A stretch of DNA of 64,000 bases from contig NZ_JANUFF010000005.1 of the NCBI RefSeq assembly GCF_024806495.1, positions 248,001 through 312,000 of the forward strand. Reading direction: 5' to 3'. How positions within the stretch are numbered: the stretch's first letter is position 1; each line of letters opens with the position of its first letter. This document shows positions 54,160 through 63,457 of this stretch, piece after piece. A program made the position numbers and the translations under genes. The notes under the pieces were generated by a model. That model saw nothing but the letters and a program-made list of their open reading frames with translations, was not told the origin of the DNA and did no database searches. The DNA is from Chryseobacterium sp. JUb7. GTDB lineage: Bacteria > Bacteroidota > Bacteroidia > Flavobacteriales > Weeksellaceae.

Positions 54160-55653
54160 CTACAAATTCGGATTATTCTCAATTTCCTTCTGCGGAATCG
54201 AAAACAAGTAATATCTACTGTTCGCCACAAACGCTGATTGGTCAGGGAAAGCAAAAATCGTATGCCCTCTTCCGTTTACCGTTTTCACGACACCGTCCGG
54301 AGTGGTAATTTGTACCTGAATCGCTTGTCCGCTGGTATTTGTGAATGGTTTTCTTACAACTGTCCCCTGTGTTCTGATGATATCAGATAATGAAAAACCT
54401 TCTCCAAAAAGTTCTTTTCTTCTTTCAATCAAAACTTCTTTGATGACGTCATTTTGAGCCAAAGATCCTGTATATTGATTCGCATTTCTTGCCGATTTCA
54501 ACTGATTTAAAACGGCTACTGCGTTGCTGACGTTTCCGTTTCTGGCTTCAGCTTCAGCTTCAATTAAATACATTTCAGCTGCTCTCATGAAAACGATATC
54601 TGCAATTAAATTCGCTTTAAATTTAAACTTAGCATATCTTAAAAGCCCTTCCCTTCCCGGATTTCCATCCCATGAGAATAAAGAATAACGGATATCATTC
54701 GTATCAAACAGATCTTTAAAGTAAGGATCTGCCATAAAGCTGTAATAATAACTTCCCGAAGACGAAACATCTAAAAAATGGAAAGCATAACTTTCACCCG
54801 ACTGTTCCTGTGTCTGACCGTGTCCCCAGATCCACTCACCGTTACTAATGTCATTGAAGCCATCTTTATATTTCTCGGCAGTCATCAGGGCATATCCGTT
54901 TCTGGCAATTTTTGCGGAAGCAGCAGCCTTCGTCCAGTCTCCTGTATTCAGATAAACTCTTGCCAACAAACCATTTACAACCGATCTGTCGATTTTATCC
55001 TTATTATTTCTTGAATAGTTTTGAAGCAATTGATCAGCATCAGTTAAATCACTTTTAACCAACGTATAAATTTCCTCCAGACTTGCTTTTTTCTTTCCGA
55101 CTGAGTTGGTTGTCGTTGGTTCAGTATAAATCGGAGCCGTTAATGCATTTTTATCTTTCAAATAACTGAACTGGTAAAAACTCGCCAGATTCAGATAGCA
55201 AAATGCTCTTAATGCTTTTGCCTGACCTTTTACCTGATCTTTTTTCTCCTGAGTTCCTTCTGCAGCATCAATTCTGGCAATAACATTATTCATATTATTG
55301 ATTACAGAATATAAAGAATTCCAGATATACAAAGGTCTGCTTCCGGTATTGTTCACCAGATCTGTAAAAGCATAGGCACCCGGAAAACCGTATTTATTGG
55401 TCAAAACCGCTACATCACTTCCCATCGCATCGCTTGTTCTCAACACAGTAGAATATCCGATATTGGCATAGGTTGTTCCATCATCATTGAATTTTGCCCA
55501 GGTCCCGTTAATAACTGTTTCAGCACTTTCGGCTGTTTTAAAAACTTCCGCTTCATTCGCCTGATTGGTAGGAGCTGTTTCCAGATCGCTTTCACAACTT
55601 ATTAAAGACAGGGTTGTGATTAAAGCAAAAGATAGATATTTTAATTTTTTCAT
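54160..55653 (-). CDS. SusD/RagB-family nutrient-binding lipoprotein
   Basis: The 497-residue lipoprotein (lipobox LSLISC, Cys20) is the surface lid that binds nutrients for a SusC channel. TPR-like helices are seen in QAKALRAFCYLNLASFYQ and VNGLLARVYLNTGDWTKAA, and the C-terminal RRKELFGEGFSLSDIIR is diagnostic. It lies 19 bases after the SusC gene. No glycoside hydrolase or protease lies nearby, so the cargo is probably a small molecule. The SAM riboswitch upstream suggests methionine-related cargo. Confidence 0.93.
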   Translation of the reverse strand: MKKLKYLSFALITTLSLISCESDLETAPTNQANEAEVFKTAESAETVINGTWAKFNDDGTTYANIGYSTVLRTSDAMGSDVAVLTNKYGFPGAYAFTDLVNNTGSRPLYIWNSLYSVINNMNNVIARIDAAEGTQEKKDQVKGQAKALRAFCYLNLASFYQFSYLKDKNALTAPIYTEPTTTNSVGKKKASLEEIYTLVKSDLTDADQLLQNYSRNNKDKIDRSVVNGLLARVYLNTGDWTKAAASAKIARNGYALMTAEKYKDGFNDISNGEWIWGHGQTQEQSGESYAFHFLDVSSSGSYYYSFMADPYFKDLFDTNDIRYSLFSWDGNPGREGLLRYAKFKFKANLIADIVFMRAAEMYLIEAEAEARNGNVSNAVAVLNQLKSARNANQYTGSLAQNDVIKEVLIERRKELFGEGFSLSDIIRTQGTVVRKPFTNTSGQAIQVQITTPDGVVKTVNGRGHTIFAFPDQSAFVANSRYYLFSIPQKEIENNPNL

Positions 55654-55672
55654 TGTTTTAATTTTAAAAGTT

Positions 55673-58582
55673 TTAAAGAGTTGCCTGTAATCCGAAAGTG
55701 ATCGTTCTCATTGCAGGATATCTGTAATACGTCGTCCCATCTAAAGTCTGCTCAGGATCCATTCCTTTGTGTTTGTAGAATGTTAAAAGATTTTCAGCCT
55801 GAACATACACTCTGAATTTCTTCAGTCCGATTTTTTCAAAATAATTTGTCGGAAGCGTATACCCCAAACTTACATTTTTCACCCTGGCATATGTTCCAGA
55901 GTATAAAAATCTCGATGACGTTGAAGTCCAGTTATTGGTGGTTGTGCTTAAAGCCGGAACATCCGTATCAGTATTTTCCGGAGTCCATCTGTTGATCATT
56001 TCTGCACTCCAGGCGCGCCCTGCCGAACTTCCGTTATGCATTAGCATCGTATAATCGGTATCTAATATTTTCCCTCCGATACTGAAAGTCACCAACGTTG
56101 AAAAATCAAAATTTTTGTAAGCTAAGCTTGTCGTCAGACCTCCCATTACTTTAGGAAGTGATGAGCCCTGAAGCGTTTTTGTAGCTTTGGCATATTCTGA
56201 AGTCGTTCCTTCCACCGTATTTCCATTAGCATCCGTCGTAATCGTTTTCCAAAGCGGATTTCCGTTTGTTGGATCCACTCCCATCCATTCCGGAATGAAG
56301 AAATCATAGATTGATCCTCCCACCTGCAACAGTTTTGTTCCGCTGACAATCGATCCTTTTGGAAGCTTCGTGATTTCATTTTTTAAAGTGCTTAAATTCA
56401 AATCTACATTCCATTCAAAATCTTTAGTTTTAATTGGTGTTGTAAATAATGAAAACTCAAAACCTGTATTTTTCAATTCTCCGATGTTTGCCTGATATTC
56501 ACTGAAACCTAAAGACGGAGCCAAAGGCATTCCGAATAAAAGATCTTTACTCTGGCGCTGGAAATATTCTACGTTACCTTTAATTCTGTTTTTTAAAATG
56601 GCAAATTCCAAACCTACGTTTAAATTAAGATTGGTTTCCCATTTGAGGTCCGGAGTTGGCAATTTACTCGCCACTGTACCTCCTTCACCCAGATTATTGT
56701 AAAAAGAATACAAACTTTGATATGCATAATAAGTGCTCAGCTTATCATTCCCCTGTCCACCGTAGCTTGCTCGAAGTGTTAACTGATTGAAGAAATTTAA
56801 ATTCTTAATAAAAGCTTCATTAGATGCTTTCCATGAACCTCCCACAGACCAGAATGTTCCCCATCTGTTTTCAGGAGAAAATCTTGAAGAACCATCTGCT
56901 CTTACCGATCCTGAGAGGAAATATTTATTCTGGTAATCGTATTCCGCTTTACCTAGATAACTTAGCAATCCCAATTTATCACTGCTTCCGCTGAATCCGC
57001 CTAACAAGGCCGCTGCATCAGGCTCGTAATAATATGGAAGTGAAAACTGACTTCTGCTTCCTGAAATGGTCTGATATTCATAATGATAAAATTCCTGACC
57101 ACCCAAAATATTAATATGGTGCTGTCCGAATTTTTTATCATACGTCAAAATATTACTTGTTGTATAAGACAGCGTTCTCGAGTTGGTTTTCGTTACCGAA
57201 CCTCCGATTTCCGCGCCTTCTCCCAATAAAGGATTGGTATAATAATGACCGTTGTAATTTACTAAATCAACAGAGAAACTTGTCCGGAATTTAAGTTCCG
57301 GTAAGAAAGTAAATTCAGCAAAACCTTTTCCTGAAAAATTATCTTCTCTGTTCTCGTTTTTATCCAGAGGCAGTGTTGCAGCCGCATTTTCATTCTGCAA
57401 TGCACTTGTAGGTCTGTATTTTCCGAAATCATAAATATAGTTTCCGTTGGAATCCAGCTTATAACTTCCATCTGCATTTCTTTCATAATAAGGATAGAAA
57501 GACGGAATAATTCTCGCTGCATTAATCACATTATCAGTTCTTGAATCTGATGAAGGCGGTGCTTCCTGAAGGCTGTTGGTATACGCTAAGTTGGCTCCGA
57601 CATTCAGCCATTTCTTCACTTCAGAATTGATTTTTAATCTGGTACTGTACCTTTTAAACCCCGACTCTATCGCAATTCCTTTATCATCCAGATATCCTAA
57701 AGAGAAAAAATAATTACTCTTTTCATTCCCCCCGCTGATGTCCAGATCTACCTGATTTCTTGAAGCTACTCTCTGTAAGATATCCTTCCAGTTGTCGTTC
57801 CATAAAGGTGTTGCTCCGGCTACCAATTTCCCATCTGTTCCTACCGGTTTTGTATAGCTTGCTCCATAGGGATTGATCCCCAATGCATTCACCAGGTTAT
57901 CAGTCGCCATTTGCGCTGCCTGCTGAGAAGAGATCTGGCTTGATTTATATCCGTTTCTCAATGCCTCCCAGTACAGCTCATAGTATTGGTCGGTACTCAG
58001 CTGCTCATAATCTTTCACTGCCCGGCTTGAGAACCCCTGACTGATATTAAAATTCACACGGGCTTCCCCTTTTTTACCGGATTTTGTCGTGATAATGATA
58101 ATTCCGTTCGCCCCTCTTGAACCATATAATGAACTTGCTGTCGCATCTTTCAAAACACTGATCGATTCAATATCATTCGGGCTGATTGAGTTGATATTTC
58201 CGTCAAAAGGAATTCCATCTACTACAAACAGAGGATTACTCGAAGCACTGATAGAACCTATTCCACGAATTCTTATCGAAGCCGTTGAACCCGGTTGTCC
58301 TGAAGAACTTACTGCCTGAAGTCCTGGCACCTGTCCTTCCAGTGCTTTTGTAATATTGGTAACCGGTCTGCTGTTGATTTTCTCGCTGGAAATTGTCGCT
58401 ACCGACCCTGTATAACTTGTTCTTTTTGCTTTTCCATAAGCCACTACCACTACTTCATCTATTTCTTTTTCGCGAAGTGTATCTTTTTTTGTATCCTGCC
58501 CGTTTACCTGTGCAATTCCCAGAAAGAATGCTGCAACTGGCGGAATCCAAATTTTTGAATTAATTAAATTTCTGCTAATCAT
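55673..58582 (-). CDS. SusC/RagA-family TonB-linked outer-membrane channel
   Basis: I use ATG 58582 (969 residues, MISRNLINSK); TTG 58588 would add two. A signal peptide ends near NGQDT. The usual N-terminal carboxypeptidase-regulatory domain of SusC proteins is missing: the TonB box region (EIDEVVVVAYG) follows within about 25 residues. The plug then shows ALEGQVPGLQAVSSSGQPG, RIRGIGSI and NPLFVVDGIPFDGNIN, and the 22-strand barrel ends in ITFGLQATL. It works with the SusD protein encoded 19 bases later. Confidence 0.95.
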   Translation of the reverse strand: MISRNLINSKIWIPPVAAFFLGIAQVNGQDTKKDTLREKEIDEVVVVAYGKAKRTSYTGSVATISSEKINSRPVTNITKALEGQVPGLQAVSSSGQPGSTASIRIRGIGSISASSNPLFVVDGIPFDGNINSISPNDIESISVLKDATASSLYGSRGANGIIIITTKSGKKGEARVNFNISQGFSSRAVKDYEQLSTDQYYELYWEALRNGYKSSQISSQQAAQMATDNLVNALGINPYGASYTKPVGTDGKLVAGATPLWNDNWKDILQRVASRNQVDLDISGGNEKSNYFFSLGYLDDKGIAIESGFKRYSTRLKINSEVKKWLNVGANLAYTNSLQEAPPSSDSRTDNVINAARIIPSFYPYYERNADGSYKLDSNGNYIYDFGKYRPTSALQNENAAATLPLDKNENREDNFSGKGFAEFTFLPELKFRTSFSVDLVNYNGHYYTNPLLGEGAEIGGSVTKTNSRTLSYTTSNILTYDKKFGQHHINILGGQEFYHYEYQTISGSRSQFSLPYYYEPDAAALLGGFSGSSDKLGLLSYLGKAEYDYQNKYFLSGSVRADGSSRFSPENRWGTFWSVGGSWKASNEAFIKNLNFFNQLTLRASYGGQGNDKLSTYYAYQSLYSFYNNLGEGGTVASKLPTPDLKWETNLNLNVGLEFAILKNRIKGNVEYFQRQSKDLLFGMPLAPSLGFSEYQANIGELKNTGFEFSLFTTPIKTKDFEWNVDLNLSTLKNEITKLPKGSIVSGTKLLQVGGSIYDFFIPEWMGVDPTNGNPLWKTITTDANGNTVEGTTSEYAKATKTLQGSSLPKVMGGLTTSLAYKNFDFSTLVTFSIGGKILDTDYTMLMHNGSSAGRAWSAEMINRWTPENTDTDVPALSTTTNNWTSTSSRFLYSGTYARVKNVSLGYTLPTNYFEKIGLKKFRVYVQAENLLTFYKHKGMDPEQTLDGTTYYRYPAMRTITFGLQATL

Positions 58583-58599
58583 AATCAATTTTATGTATC

Positions 58600-58760
58600 A
58601 AATATTAAAAATTAACCCTTTGCAGAAAAGTCAGCAAAGGGCATCGATAAATACGATTAACCAATTGCTTATTTTTCCTTTAAAGGCTGAATGTAACACC
58701 TTGCTTTCTGCAGGTTGTTAAGATTTCACAGGGTCAGTTCCCTCCATCTTTCTTTATAAG
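58600..58760 (-). promoter_or_regulatory. SAM-I (S-box) riboswitch with terminator before susC
   Basis: On the minus strand the aptamer (58668-58760) begins CTTATAAAGAAAGATGGAGG, continues GGAACTGACCCTGTGAAA and TTAACAACC, has GGTGTTACATTC, and closes with AATAAG. This is the S-box order with the conserved GGAGGGA, GACCC, GAAA and CAACC cores and the GGTG-TA segment. Downstream, an 8-bp stem CCCTTTGC with GCAAAGGG (58616-58641) and a T-rich tail form the terminator. High S-adenosylmethionine should switch the operon off. Confidence 0.85.
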
Positions 58761-59128
58761 CCGATCGAAATATGTCTGCAAAGCTAAAAACAATTAGTCT
58801 ATAAAACAAGTAGACTTTTAAAAAATTAATTATAATTTCACAAAAATTAAGTTAATTTCCACTTAAAAACCAATAAAATAAAGACTTACACAGAAATGTT
58901 AAATTTTCAAATATGAGAAATATCATTAAAAATAATGCAATGGATAAAATTTAACTTTAAGACTATAAGCAATTATTAGTTATGTCGTTTTTTCAAGTAG
59001 TTTTTTGAAAAAAATATATCAAAATGTAAGCTTTAATCCCCTTTTTTGACACATTTTTTATCATTTTACGATCAAAAAACACTTGAATAAACGTGAGATT
59101 AATTCAAAAAACTTATTAATTTTATAGA
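58761..59128. other. Divergent intergenic region upstream of the riboswitch and aroQ
   Basis: AT-rich DNA of about 370 bases with no gene. It must hold the promoters of the susC transcript and of aroQ. I see no convincing TAnnTTTG for either. Confidence 0.5.
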
Positions 59129-59536
59129 ATGAAAGTTTTAATTGTAAACGGTCCTAATTTGAACTTGTTAGGCACAAGAGAACCTGAAATTTACGGAACA
59201 ATTTCAATGGAAGATTATTTGGAAAAACTGAAATCTGAATTTCCTTCTCATGAAATACAATATTATCAGACCAATATTGAAGGTGAAATAATTAACCGAC
59301 TTCAGAAAGACGATTTTGATGCATTGGTGATCAATCCGGGGGCTTTCACGCATTATTCCTATGCCATTGCCGACTGTTTAAAAAATATTCAGAAACAGAA
59401 GGTGGAGGTTCATATCAGTAACATTTACAAAAGAGAGGAATTTCGCCAAAAATCAGTAACCGCTGCTAATTCAGATGCCGTTCTGTCCGGATTTGGAATG
59501 GATGGATACCGATTGGCGATCTTGAGTTTGAAGTAA
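59129..59536 (+). CDS. aroQ: Type II 3-dehydroquinate dehydratase
   Basis: The 135-residue enzyme dehydrates 3-dehydroquinate in the shikimate pathway. NGPNLNLLGTREPEIYG with the catalytic Tyr, a QTNIEGEII segment, NPGAFTHYSYAI and the late HISNIYKREEFRQKS with the catalytic His are all present. The length is slightly short for the family but complete. It is a single gene. Confidence 0.96.
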   Translation: MKVLIVNGPNLNLLGTREPEIYGTISMEDYLEKLKSEFPSHEIQYYQTNIEGEIINRLQKDDFDALVINPGAFTHYSYAIADCLKNIQKQKVEVHISNIYKREEFRQKSVTAANSDAVLSGFGMDGYRLAILSLK

Positions 59537-59857
59537 TTGTATTAAGATAAAATTGAAAGATGCTTCGACAGGCTCAGCATGACACTACTCTAATATTAAC
59601 TTGTTACCATTTAGCAGCACATTTGTAGCGGTGTCATGCAGTGTTTGTCGAAGCAAAATATAAAAAAGCCTTATCAAATTGATGAGGCTTTAAAATTTAG
59701 TTTGTTGTCTGCTCTTGTAACTGAGGACCTGAAGCGATTAACTTTTATCTTCCAATATTGTATATATTAACAGTCACTTTATAACGGTGTCATGCTGAGC
59801 TTGTCGAAGCATTAAAAAATATAAAAAAAGCCTCATCAATTGATGAGGCTTTATAAT
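59537..59857. repeat. 161-bp tandem duplication of the pckA 3' end with palindromic repeats
   Basis: The stretch 59622-59750 repeats, with period 161, the sequence that runs from about 59783 into the last codons of pckA (to about 59915). Each unit has a GTGTCATGC...TTGTCGAAGCA word, a terminator hairpin (AAGCCT...TGATGAGGCTTT), and the codons of the pckA C-terminus (TTTGTTGTCTGCTCTTGTAA). An inverted partner GCTTCGACAGGCTCAGCATG sits near 59561. The outer copy has drifted and encodes nothing. Such TCGACA/TCATGC palindromes are common intergenic repeats in this group, by recollection. Confidence 0.8.
59827..59857 (-). terminator. Terminator of pckA
   Basis: Hairpin AAGCCTCATCA with TGATGAGGCTT followed on the minus strand by a T run, 5 bases past the stop. 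A second, drifted copy lies near 59665-59690. Confidence 0.85.
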
Positions 59858-61477
59858 TTAGTTTGTTGTCTGCTCTTGTAACTGAGGACCTGAAGCAATT
59901 AACTTTTTACCTTCCTCAGTATTGCAATACTGATCAAAGTTTTTGATATATTTTGCCGCAAGATCTTTTGCTTTTTCTTCCCATTCAGAAGCATCGTTAT
60001 AAGTATCTCTAGGATCTAGAATACCATCAGAAACATTTGGCAATTCTGTAGGAACTTCAAGATTCATAATAGGAATTCTTGTTTTTGGAGCATCTTCGAT
60101 AGAACCATCAATGATAGCATCAATAATTGCTCTTGTATCTTTTAAAGAAATTCTCTTTCCAGTACCATTCCAACCTGTATTTACCAGGTATGCTTTAGCA
60201 CCGTGCTCCTTCATTTTTCCGATCAATGTTTTTGAATACATTGTTGGGTGTAATGTTAAGAAAGCCTCACCAAAAGCTGGCGAGAAAGAAGGCTGAGGTT
60301 CAGTAATTCCTCTTTCAGTACCTGCTAATTTAGAAGTATACCCACAAAGGAAGTGATATTGAGCCTGATTTTCATCCAAAACAGAAACCGGAGGCAATAC
60401 CCCAAATGCATCTGCAGAAAGATAAACAATTTTGCTCGCGTGTCCTGCTTTTGAAGGCAAAACGATTTTATTAATATGATAAATCGGATAAGAAACTCTC
60501 GTGTTTTCTGTAATTGATCCGTCTGTATAGTCGGAAACTCCGTTATTCACCACAACATTTTCAAGAAGCGCATCTCTTTTGATTGCTCTGAAAATATCCG
60601 GTTCTTTTTCTTCAGAAAGGTCGATTACTTTTGCATAACAACCTCCTTCATAGTTGAATACTCCATTGTTATCCCAACCATGTTCATCATCACCAATCAG
60701 ATATCTTTTCGGATCAGCAGATAAAGTTGTTTTTCCCGTTCCTGAAAGTCCGAAGAAAAGAGCAACATCTCCTTCTTCACCTACGTTTGCAGAACAGTGC
60801 ATTGAAGCCATTCCCTTTAATGGAAGATAATAGTTCATCATAGCGAACATTCCTTTCTTCATTTCTCCTCCATACCAGGTTCCTCCGATAATCTGAAGTT
60901 TTTCAGTAAGGTTGAACATCACGAAGTTTTCAGAATGCAATCCTTGAGCCTCCCAGTTCGGGTTTGTCGTTTTAGAACCATTGATTACTGTGAAATCAGG
61001 CTCTCCGAAGTTTTCAAGCTCATAGTGAGAAGGACGGATAAACATATTAGTAACGAAATGCGCCTGCCACGCTACTTCAACGATGAACCTTACTTTTAAT
61101 CTTGTGTCAGCATTTGTTCCACAAAAAGCATCTACAACATACATTTTCTTTGAGGTAGAAAGCTGGTTCAGCACTAAATCTTTACAAGACTGGAAAATTT
61201 CCGCTGTGGTAGGTAAATTTACTTTACCATCCCAGAAGATTGTTTCTCTTGTAACATCATCCTGAACTATATACCTGTCTTTAGGAGAACGACCTGTGAA
61301 AATTCCTGTTTTTACTGATACTGCACCAGATTCCGTAAGCTCAGCTTTCTCAAAGCCTTGATTTTCAGGAGCAACTTCAGCCTGATACAATTCTTCATAA
61401 GAAGGATTATAGACGACTTCGTAATTTCCTTTAATCCCTAATTTTTCTAAATCTTGGATGATTTTAGCGTGTTTCAT
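59858..61477 (-). CDS. pckA: Phosphoenolpyruvate carboxykinase (ATP)
   Basis: The 539-residue enzyme makes PEP from oxaloacetate with ATP for gluconeogenesis. The [14 protein letters not shown] region, the kinase loop [16 protein letters not shown], the metal site IGDDEHGWD and [20 protein letters not shown] are all visible. It is a single gene with a promoter-like TAATTTTG upstream at 61513-61520 on the minus strand. Its 3' end is duplicated downstream. Confidence 0.97.
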   Translation of the reverse strand: MKHAKIIQDLEKLGIKGNYEVVYNPSYEELYQAEVAPENQGFEKAELTESGAVSVKTGIFTGRSPKDRYIVQDDVTRETIFWDGKVNLPTTAEIFQSCKDLVLNQLSTSKKMYVVDAFCGTNADTRLKVRFIVEVAWQAHFVTNMFIRPSHYELENFGEPDFTVINGSKTTNPNWEAQGLHSENFVMFNLTEKLQIIGGTWYGGEMKKGMFAMMNYYLPLKGMASMHCSANVGEEGDVALFFGLSGTGKTTLSADPKRYLIGDDEHGWDNNGVFNYEGGCYAKVIDLSEEKEPDIFRAIKRDALLENVVVNNGVSDYTDGSITENTRVSYPIYHINKIVLPSKAGHASKIVYLSADAFGVLPPVSVLDENQAQYHFLCGYTSKLAGTERGITEPQPSFSPAFGEAFLTLHPTMYSKTLIGKMKEHGAKAYLVNTGWNGTGKRISLKDTRAIIDAIIDGSIEDAPKTRIPIMNLEVPTELPNVSDGILDPRDTYNDASEWEEKAKDLAAKYIKNFDQYCNTEEGKKLIASGPQLQEQTTN

Positions 61478-61512
61478 TTTACTTATATTTTCTATTTCTT
61501 TTTTGGGTTCAA

Positions 61513-61520
61513 CAAAATTA
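61513..61520 (-). promoter_or_regulatory. -7 promoter element of pckA
   Basis: Minus-strand TAATTTTG fits TAnnTTTG, 36 bases before the pckA ATG. The -33 element is weak. Confidence 0.45.
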
Positions 61521-61607
61521 ATATTAATTAATTGTTAAAGGTGGTTTAAATATAATGATATAAGTCAGAATGGCAAATAAAAAATAAGCCCTATAAAAAA
61601 CTGAAAA

Positions 61608-62510
61608 TCAATGAATTATTTCATTGTATTCAAAAATAGTGTAAAAACCTTTTCCCCAAAAATAGTCCTTAAAGCCATCAAATTTTGAGCTCATGACAAA
61701 ATCTCCACCCCAAGCCCCCAAACTTTTAACAAAAACCGGGCTATCGGAGAAAAACTTCTCTTTAACTGTGGGAATTTCAAGGAAATTGGAGATTTTTTGC
61801 TCATGAATTAACATTAAGTCAGAAAATTTTTCCAATTCGTTACATAGTAAAATATTTCTTGTAAGATCCGAAAATTCATCAACCAACTTTTGAGACTTCG
61901 TTTTTGACTTGTAAAAACTTATTCCTTCGCGACTGTCCTGCTTTTGATTTAGATGAATAAAAATAAGCTCATTTTTAAAAGAAGGGTCAAAATTGACCTT
62001 TTCATATTTAATCTCTGGAACGCTCTGAAAAAGGACAGCAGATTTCTCTTTTGCGACGGCAATATCATAGCCACTCCCCCCCAGGCTTATCTTATTTAAA
62101 TAAAAAGGATCGATCTGTGCCCACTCTGCTAAATTGTTCATTAGAGTAGAGCTACTTCCAAGCCCGTAGTCCGATGGAAATTGAAGATTTGTTGTTAAAT
62201 GATAAGTAACATCACTTTTGAATTGAATTGCAGAAAGTGCCTGAACATTTTTTAAAGTCTTTAAAATAAATTCAGCACTTGATGGAATATTAGTTTCTAA
62301 AACCTGCCAGTTTTTGTAATCTATGACTGCTTTTAGCCATATTTTGTTCTGATGATAGGCTTCCCAGAAAATCAAAGATCTCTGATCATCCCTTTCCTGA
62401 AACGAAAACTCTTGTCCCAGCCTGGTAGGTACCGCTAAGACAAGAGCTCCGTCCATTGCGAAATATTCTGACGTAAGCATTAGCTTTCCCGGTGAAAATA
62501 TCTCGCTCAT
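61608..62510 (-). CDS. GYDIA-family GHMP kinase
   Basis: The 300-residue protein belongs to the GHMP kinase superfamily. The N-terminal SPGKLMLTSEYFAMDGALVL, the phosphate loop DYGLGSSSTLMNNLAEW (near residue 115) and SLGGSGYDIAVAK are visible. The last gives the family its name and is typical of Bacteroidetes. A mevalonate-pathway or related small-molecule kinase role is plausible but unproven. It lies 11 bases after fabD and is likely co-transcribed. Confidence 0.93.
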   Translation of the reverse strand: MSEIFSPGKLMLTSEYFAMDGALVLAVPTRLGQEFSFQERDDQRSLIFWEAYHQNKIWLKAVIDYKNWQVLETNIPSSAEFILKTLKNVQALSAIQFKSDVTYHLTTNLQFPSDYGLGSSSTLMNNLAEWAQIDPFYLNKISLGGSGYDIAVAKEKSAVLFQSVPEIKYEKVNFDPSFKNELIFIHLNQKQDSREGISFYKSKTKSQKLVDEFSDLTRNILLCNELEKFSDLMLIHEQKISNFLEIPTVKEKFFSDSPVFVKSLGAWGGDFVMSSKFDGFKDYFWGKGFYTIFEYNEIIH

Positions 62511-62521
62511 ATTTTTAATTT

Positions 62522-63397
62522 TTAGATTGCAGAGGCAACATCTACAGAAGAATCAATTTTTTTGATTAATCCCTGAAGTGTTTTTCCAGGTCCTACTTCA
62601 ATGAAGTTGTTAGCCCCGTCTTTAATCATATTCTGAACAGACTGTGTCCATTTTACAGGACCTGTAAGTTGTGCAATAAGATTTTGTTTAATTTCTTCTG
62701 GATTTGTAATCGCTGTAGTAGTAATATTCTGATATACAGGAATTGTAGCGTTTCTGAATTTTGTTTTCTCTATCGCCGCCGCCAGTCTCTCTTGTGCAGG
62801 CTGCATCAATGGAGAATGGAATGCTCCGTTTACAGGCAATAACAAAGCTCTTTTCGCCCCTGCCTCTTTCAATTTTACACATGCTTCTTCAACAGCAGCA
62901 GTTTCTCCGGAAATCACCAATTGTCCGGGACAGTTGTAATTTGCGGGAACTACAACTCCATCAATCTGAGCGCAGATTTCTTCAACTTTAGCATCTTCCA
63001 ATCCTAAAATTGCAGCCATAGAGCTCGGATTAACATTACAGGCATCCTGCATTGCTTTAGCTCTCTCAGAGACCAACTTCAGTCCGTCATCGAAAGATAA
63101 AACACCGTTAGCCACTAATGCTGAAAATTCTCCTAAAGAATGCCCGGCAACCATTTCGGCTCCAAGACCGTTTACTGCTTTAAGCGCAGCTACTGAATGT
63201 ATAAAAATTGAAGGTTGGGTAACCTCTGTTTTTTTAAGATCTTCATCCGCTCCATTAAACATAATAGAAAGGATATCAAACCCCAAAATTTCGTTGGCAG
63301 ATTCCATCAAGTCCTTAATGTCTTTTCTAGAATCGTACAATTCTTTTCCCATTCCTACGAACTGAGAACCCTGCCCAGGAAATACAAGTGCTTTCAT
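62522..63397 (-). CDS. fabD: Malonyl-CoA:ACP transacylase
   Basis: The enzyme loads malonyl groups onto acyl carrier protein for fatty acid synthesis. The start is ATG 63397 (291 residues, MKALVFPGQGSQFVGMG); the longer frame from 63448 adds an unlikely leader. The catalytic Ser is in AGHSLGEFSAL (about residue 90), with the conserved Arg and His in ERAKAMQ and NGAFHSPLM. It is followed by the GHMP kinase gene. Confidence 0.96.
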   Translation of the reverse strand: MKALVFPGQGSQFVGMGKELYDSRKDIKDLMESANEILGFDILSIMFNGADEDLKKTEVTQPSIFIHSVAALKAVNGLGAEMVAGHSLGEFSALVANGVLSFDDGLKLVSERAKAMQDACNVNPSSMAAILGLEDAKVEEICAQIDGVVVPANYNCPGQLVISGETAAVEEACVKLKEAGAKRALLLPVNGAFHSPLMQPAQERLAAAIEKTKFRNATIPVYQNITTTAITNPEEIKQNLIAQLTGPVKWTQSVQNMIKDGANNFIEVGPGKTLQGLIKKIDSSVDVASAI

Positions 63398-63457
63398 GTA
63401 TTGATTTAAATATTTTGCAAATATAAAGATAATGTTAATAACGATCAACCTAGAACC

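Noticed and set aside
54160..58588. Glycan utilisation locus
   Set aside because: No glycoside hydrolase, sulfatase or surface glycan-binding gene is nearby, and the leader is a SAM riboswitch.
59555..59650. tRNA-like or integron attC-like folding of the TCGACA/TCATGC palindromes
   Set aside because: No cloverleaf, integrase or cassette structure is present. They read as ordinary dispersed palindromic repeats.
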